From positions 27,371,018-27,435,017 of the forward strand of contig CM038708.1 of NCBI GenBank assembly GCA_021613375.1: 64,000 nt of DNA, written 5' to 3'. The notes below the pieces were generated by a model that was not told the DNA's origin, made no database searches, and saw nothing but the letters and a program-made list of their open reading frames with translations. Source of the DNA: Megaleporinus macrocephalus (Eukaryota > Chordata > Actinopteri > Characiformes > Anostomidae). Made by a program: the position numbers and the translations under genes. Of this stretch, positions 59,390-64,000 are shown in pieces (positions within the stretch are counted from its first letter, which is position 1; each line of letters opens with the position of its first letter).

Positions 59390-60450
59390 ACTCTCTCCAT
59401 GAATGCTTCCTCCGTGTCATGGTGGTGTGACAAGCCAAGGTCGCACCAGCTAGCAGGCTTCTATATAGCTGTACAAATCCGAAAACAAGTTCATGAATCA
59501 AGACAGGGAATACTTCTGGAGCTGAAAACAACGCTCAAGGCAGCATCTAATTGCTTTGGCACCGCGGTAAAACTAATAATTGCATAAGATTTTGAGGGTC
59601 TGAGGCAACACAACTGTACATCCAGTCAGAAGAGGCTGTTCCATGCTAACTTGGCCAAGTGCATTACTGCCAGCACTATCAGAACTATCAACTACCCCGT
59701 CTCCTACTCTGCGCTGCTGAACTCGATAAAAAAACAAGGACGATGCTCAGATTTCGCATTTTATAAAGCCGTTAATGCTCAGCCATGTAAGAATGTAGTC
59801 GCTGAGGCCATTCGATCGGAATTCACACAAATGAAACTATGGCGTGATGACATTAAAACGTAATGAGGGTCACAGCTGGCATCCATTTGCTCCAAGTAGG
59901 TGGCACTGAGGTTCACGACATCTGCGGCTCGCACAGCGCGGCCTTTTGGAAACTGCACGAACTGGGACGGTCTCGGTATGCGCCTTATGAGCCGTGTACG
60001 TGGAATACCGAAGACTGTGTGGCCTCGCTGCTCCAGGCTTACACATGACCCTAATTACATTCTCCAACACATATTGACATTGTACACTTTTCATGTTTGG
60101 TGACTTCAGGCATCAAGAGGGTCATTAAAAGTTCCTTCGACTGAAGCGAGCTAATTGGATGAAAGGGAAGGGTAGGTCACTTCTACTTTCTGATGAGATA
60201 CAATGGAAAGCATGCCAGCTATGTAGCTGAAACTACAAAGAACCTCAATTAGGCAAAGCAAATAAATGCAATTACAGACTATTGACTTCCTCCCCTTTGA
60301 TTAACACAAGGCAAGTGTCGTTAGCTTGGTGAGAGGTCATTTGTCATGCAATAATTCAAAAGCTAAAGCTCTGCCTGAAGCCACACATACACATTTGCGT
60401 ATACGGGCTTTATCGTGCCATGTACTGACTTGAGCAAGACACTGTACGAC
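59390..60450. other. Single-copy block, candidate conserved noncoding DNA
   Basis: About 1 kb without repeats, with even composition and homeodomain-type AATTA cores (CAATTAGG, CGAGCTAATTGGATGAAAG). Frames of 61-74 codons overlap on both strands, as expected of any non-repetitive GC-balanced DNA. No splice-supported exon found. Confidence 0.35.
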
Positions 60451-61250
60451 ATCAAACAAAAAGCGAACCGCTAACTTACACAACTTACTTTCAATAAAAG
60501 ACAGACTAAAGGGAGCAGTAAAAACTAATGTTGTACATTATGACCATATATAAAAGATGTTTGAAACATTTAATTGCCCTCCATGGAAAAGGAACTGTTG
60601 TTTGATCTAACTCGCTTTGATTCAAGACTCTGAAGAGTCTCTGAATCCTTATTGAAGTGTTTGAGGGTGAAAGACAGAATGCTTGAATGGCTGTATGTGA
60701 AAGGACAGCTGGATGCTATTATGTCCATGGACATGAGGGACAGATTCTTTGAGATGCTTCTGAAACGCAATCTAAATGCTGTAAACGTGAGGTGAGCCAC
60801 GCTAGCGCAGGCAGCATCGATCCACATTAGGCAAACAAAAGCACGTTGATGGTGATCGGAGTGAACTGATGGCTGCTTAGCACCACCGGCGCTCCTGTGC
60901 GTCAGCTTTTTGTGACGTAAACGTTAGCGCTAGCCAAGCGGCTAAGCTCGCAATGAGGTATTCACATCCATCACGGCCGTGCGCGACCGTGCCCCGATTA
61001 GATAAGACAGGAGGCTGACTGACGGGCTTAGGAAGCAGCTGGGCTGTGAGCAGTCCACTCCCAGGGCTGCGCAGAAGGGCCAGGTCACCGAGATGTCAAA
61101 CTCAACCCCAGAATGTGCGTCATTCTACTCTACGTTCATATTCACGCAAGACTCATTCCCAGTGCCAGCTGTGCGAGACTGTAAAGTTTGCTGTCACTGG
61201 GGTTTTTATGATTCTCTGTTACACGCCGGGTGATGTGAAGCACTGAAAGG
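60451..61250. other. CpG-containing single-copy block, no confirmed gene
   Basis: 60655-60795 (plus) is an open stretch with protein-like composition (MLEWLYVKGQLDAIMSMD) ending at a GTGAG|GTGAGCC donor-like site. It lacks a good acceptor and recognised homology. 60880-61110 is locally rich in CpG for this window and carries a cAMP-response-type TGACGTAA. Confidence 0.3.
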
Positions 61251-62469
61251 TAACGTGAGGTAATAGAAGGCAGTCGTTTAAAATGTGGCCTCAGCTACAG
61301 ATTTGACTTTTAACTTGATGTTAAGGTATCATACATCAGATTGCACTGAGATGATTGGCAAACTTGCATAACTACCAAAAATTACGATGTTCATAGAACA
61401 AAAATAAATATTGTTATTTTGAAGGTGCAATGAATGATCTCTAATGAGATAAATTCATAATTCATATTAATGTATCTGGGTCTTGTGGGCAAACCTTGCA
61501 GTTTTTTTCAGTTTTAATGTATTTGTTGATGTATGTTTTACACCATTTTAAAAAATGCCAGCTACCCTTCACATTGTATAAATACTTTATGATAAAAAGA
61601 CTAACAGAAAAAATCCAAAACTACTTAGAAGAAAAATAATAATAACATCTATTAAAATAAAAAGGTTTTCCTTTGTGAGTCTGACGAGTTTTGTTATTTA
61701 ACATGACCGCAAACTGCCAGTTTTGATGGGAAAGAGCTATTTGACAGATGTCCAAAATAACCAATCACAGACCAAGTACAAAAAAAACCTGTGGGACACA
61801 CGTCCGTGTTCTTTTCCCAAACTTTTGAAGATATCACTTAAATGCAAAAGTGCAAACTGCTCTGGCAAATCACGTTTTACTGAAATGAAAATAAGTTAAC
61901 ACACCCCTCATTTTCACACCCTCTAAATTTCAGCGCACAAGTTACACTTGCTTGCCAAGTTTAAAAACATAAACCATTACAAAAAAAGTGCCATACGTTT
62001 TATACAAACCACATAATTACACTTTTGCCATTTGAGTTAAATTTAACAAATGAACTCTAATTGTGCATCTGTGTTCTCTGAAGCGTGTGGGTGCTTATAT
62101 TACTTTCAAAATTAAGAAAACTTGACCAGGGGCCAAGATTCGCAAATGACTGTATCAAAGAAAGCTCTTGAATAGCCTGTAGACGTGAAGCTGTGCACCT
62201 TCACAAACATTTTTCAAACTAGGCACTTTACCTATACCTGACTCAGAGAGATCACCTGCTGGCAAAAGTTTGTTTCCTCAAACTGGCAACATGGATGTGC
62301 ATAGAGCCAATGAGAATGCGAGTCTGCCAGTGTTAAATACTATAGATGAGATCCTGTGTTTACATGTAGAAAAAGGTGTTTTAGACTATCATTTCAGAAA
62401 TTGGAAGTTTTGTTTCGACAGCAACAGCACGCGGGTAAATTTGATTCAGACTAAAATCCAAACACTTAC
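61251..62469. other. AT-rich sequence flanking the exon candidate
   Basis: No gene or transposon recognised. If 62470-62592 is a real minus-strand exon, this is the intron downstream of it. Confidence 0.4.
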
Positions 62470-62592
62470 AGAATCTTCAGACTTGTGGCTCCCAGGACCT
62501 TCATTCTGGGAATCGTCAGTAAAGTCGTCATGGCGGCTCAGGGTGAATTCACGGATGAAGACAGCTTCTCCATCACTAGCATCGACCCATAC
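62470..62592 (-). CDS. Candidate internal coding exon, protein not recognised
   Basis: On the minus strand a pyrimidine-rich tract ending TTTAATGTTGTCCTTAG (acceptor), with a branch-point-like TATATGAC about 30 bases upstream, precedes the exon. A strong donor, TCT|GTAAGTG, follows it. The 123-bp exon is phase 0 at both ends and open for all 41 codons: VWVDASDGEAVFIREFTLSR, then an acidic, serine-containing tail (HDDFTDDSQNEG..., SHKSEDS). An in-frame TAG lies immediately upstream in the intron. The mix of a hydrophobic first half and an acidic, probably disordered second half looks like real protein. I do not recognise the family. No partner exon was found within the window, which would fit very long introns. 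Chance remains possible. Confidence 0.42.
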
Positions 62593-64000
62593 CTAAGGAC
62601 AACATTAAAGAAAGTGGGTCATATACAGCTACCAAAATGATAACACCCAATTATGTCATTCTCGCTTGAATGCTATACAAATGGACACTCTGATTATCTC
62701 CCATTTAATATTCTATTTTCTAGACATGGATCAACTAAATGAAGCTGAGAAACATGAGCATGACTTGAAAATGGTGAGAACTAGCCAAATAGAGTTTAAA
62801 TTGAGAAAGCGCACTGAACAGAGCTACTCTGTCTGTGGGATTCATTAGGTCTTGTCAAATATTTACCCTGTGCCCTTTATAGACCATGAAAATAATGTGA
62901 GCTCTCTATCTCTTCTATCTAGCACTTCTCGCATGTATTACACGAACAGTGTGTTTTTTCTAGCATTTCATGCGCATTAAAATGGATTTTCAGGCTGTTT
63001 GCTTGACTAAACGGTTTACGTTATGTGGTTAGCCCCTGTTGCGCTGGGGTCTCCCATTTGTGTTTACAAAAGCTTCCCATATTAGAAGTCACACCAGGGG
63101 AGAGCTTGGACGGGGCCCATTAACAATAGCAATCATTCTCAAGGATGCACAAACTCATGGGCCCCTGCCTCAGCTGCTCGCCTTGGGCCATAAACGCCCC
63201 ATAATGAGGGAGGTCAACTGTGGGCCTTGGAGGGTCCGTGCCAAGCTGGAGATGGCGGGGGTTACTGGGGGGCCGAGTGGGAAAAAGACGGATCTTCATT
63301 GCTGCTAAGCAACGTCTACAAAATATGGGCTACAGAAGTGTGGGAATGCACCCGTGAAGCGATGCGAAAAGTGACAAATCAAATATGCGCTAATACCTAA
63401 ATCTCAGCACTGTCTACCAAATCATTTGGCTGGCACAGAACCTCTACCAGCACAACAGCGCCAACAGGAGCCAGTGGAATGATCCGGAATGCTGATACTG
63501 AAACAGCCATGCCAGTTTGCCAGCAATTATGTCATATCTACTTTTCCAAATTGGAATATTAATGGTTTTGTGTTACACTATTATTTCACTCACCTGCAAA
63601 TTTAATGATAATGTGATTTCGGGGGGAACTCTTTCACCTTAAGTTGGAGGGAAATTATGGACAATTTGGCCGTTCTACTCATGGTGGTAAATTCCAACCA
63701 GCGTGACTGACACCGGATATCCCAATCCCATTCTAAAACTAAACCATTCCACCCATGGGATGCCTATCCCAGCATCCAGCTTTTTAAATACCATTTGTTA
63801 CTGAACTGTGCAGCAGTAGCAGAATAACCCACGCTGTTTAATGTGACATGCTAGCAAGTTTGATTCCATCTGTAAATACAGTTGTTGCAGTAAGTTTTAT
63901 AACATTTGGGCACTGGTGAGTACTTTGTGGTTGCGTAATGTTAGAGGCCAATGTAAAACAGAACTACGTAAACATGTGGCCCACAAAAAGCACAAGTAAT
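62593..64000. other. No confirmed gene; candidate conserved block at 63010-63330
   Basis: 63010-63330 is GC-balanced, repeat-free and contains TTAACAATAGCAATCATT and GGGCCATAAACGCCCCATAA (ATAAA homeodomain-type core). Its 89-codon plus frame has no known domain. The remainder is AT-rich. If the 62470-62592 exon is real, this is the intron upstream of it on the minus strand. Confidence 0.35.

Noticed and set aside
62270..62596. 108-codon plus frame
   Set aside because: It overlaps the minus-strand exon candidate antisense, lacks domains and has no splice support; taken as a shadow.

Overview
The window reads as nuclear DNA of a teleost fish, most likely an ostariophysan (characin or catfish side). 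The grounds are the repeat types: Tc1-like transposon relics, fish-type tRNA-derived SINEs, an L2/CR1-group LINE and hAT-like short-terminus elements, in an AT-rich background with no operon-like gene packing. The species call is inference. No complete host protein-coding gene, rRNA or tRNA gene could be supported. Most open frames are short and look like chance, or lie inside repeats.

Layout. 1-3029: unique sequence. 3030-6959: a 3.9-kb element bounded by inverted CAGGGGT termini, with long subterminal inverted repeats and a SINE inside. 8816-9457: fold-back repeat. 9460-12030: mostly single-copy sequence with one weak exon candidate (10451-10619). 12040-13460: cluster of simple repeats (a 26-bp repeat x4, three CT tracts, a CCAT/CTAT tract). 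14563-14854: well-preserved SINE. 15955-17575: a duplicated 125-bp segment around a repeat fragment, then a DNA-transposon remnant. 21733-21804: (TA)36. 24648-25215: probable MITE. 32500-33030, 37385-37740 and 39500-40264: three different Tc1-like relics, all with transposase remnants on the minus strand. 35133-35640: a tandem array of 88/81-bp units carrying heat-shock-element-like motifs. 46771-49945: one long LINE on the minus strand, broken by frameshifts, stops and an internal 17-bp minisatellite. 50471-51200: hAT relic with a BED zinc finger. 53972-54840: short hAT-like element. 55640-63330: mostly single-copy, with several balanced-composition blocks that look like candidate conserved noncoding DNA, and the best host-exon candidate (62470-62592, minus strand).

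Overall this is probably a long intron or a gene-poor intergenic region. The one decent exon candidate has good splice signals and a 41-codon open frame, but I do not recognise its protein. None of the mobile elements appears able to move by itself. Host-gene and conserved-noncoding statements are inference from sequence feel; repeat-family names come from recognised motifs and cannot be confirmed without a repeat library.
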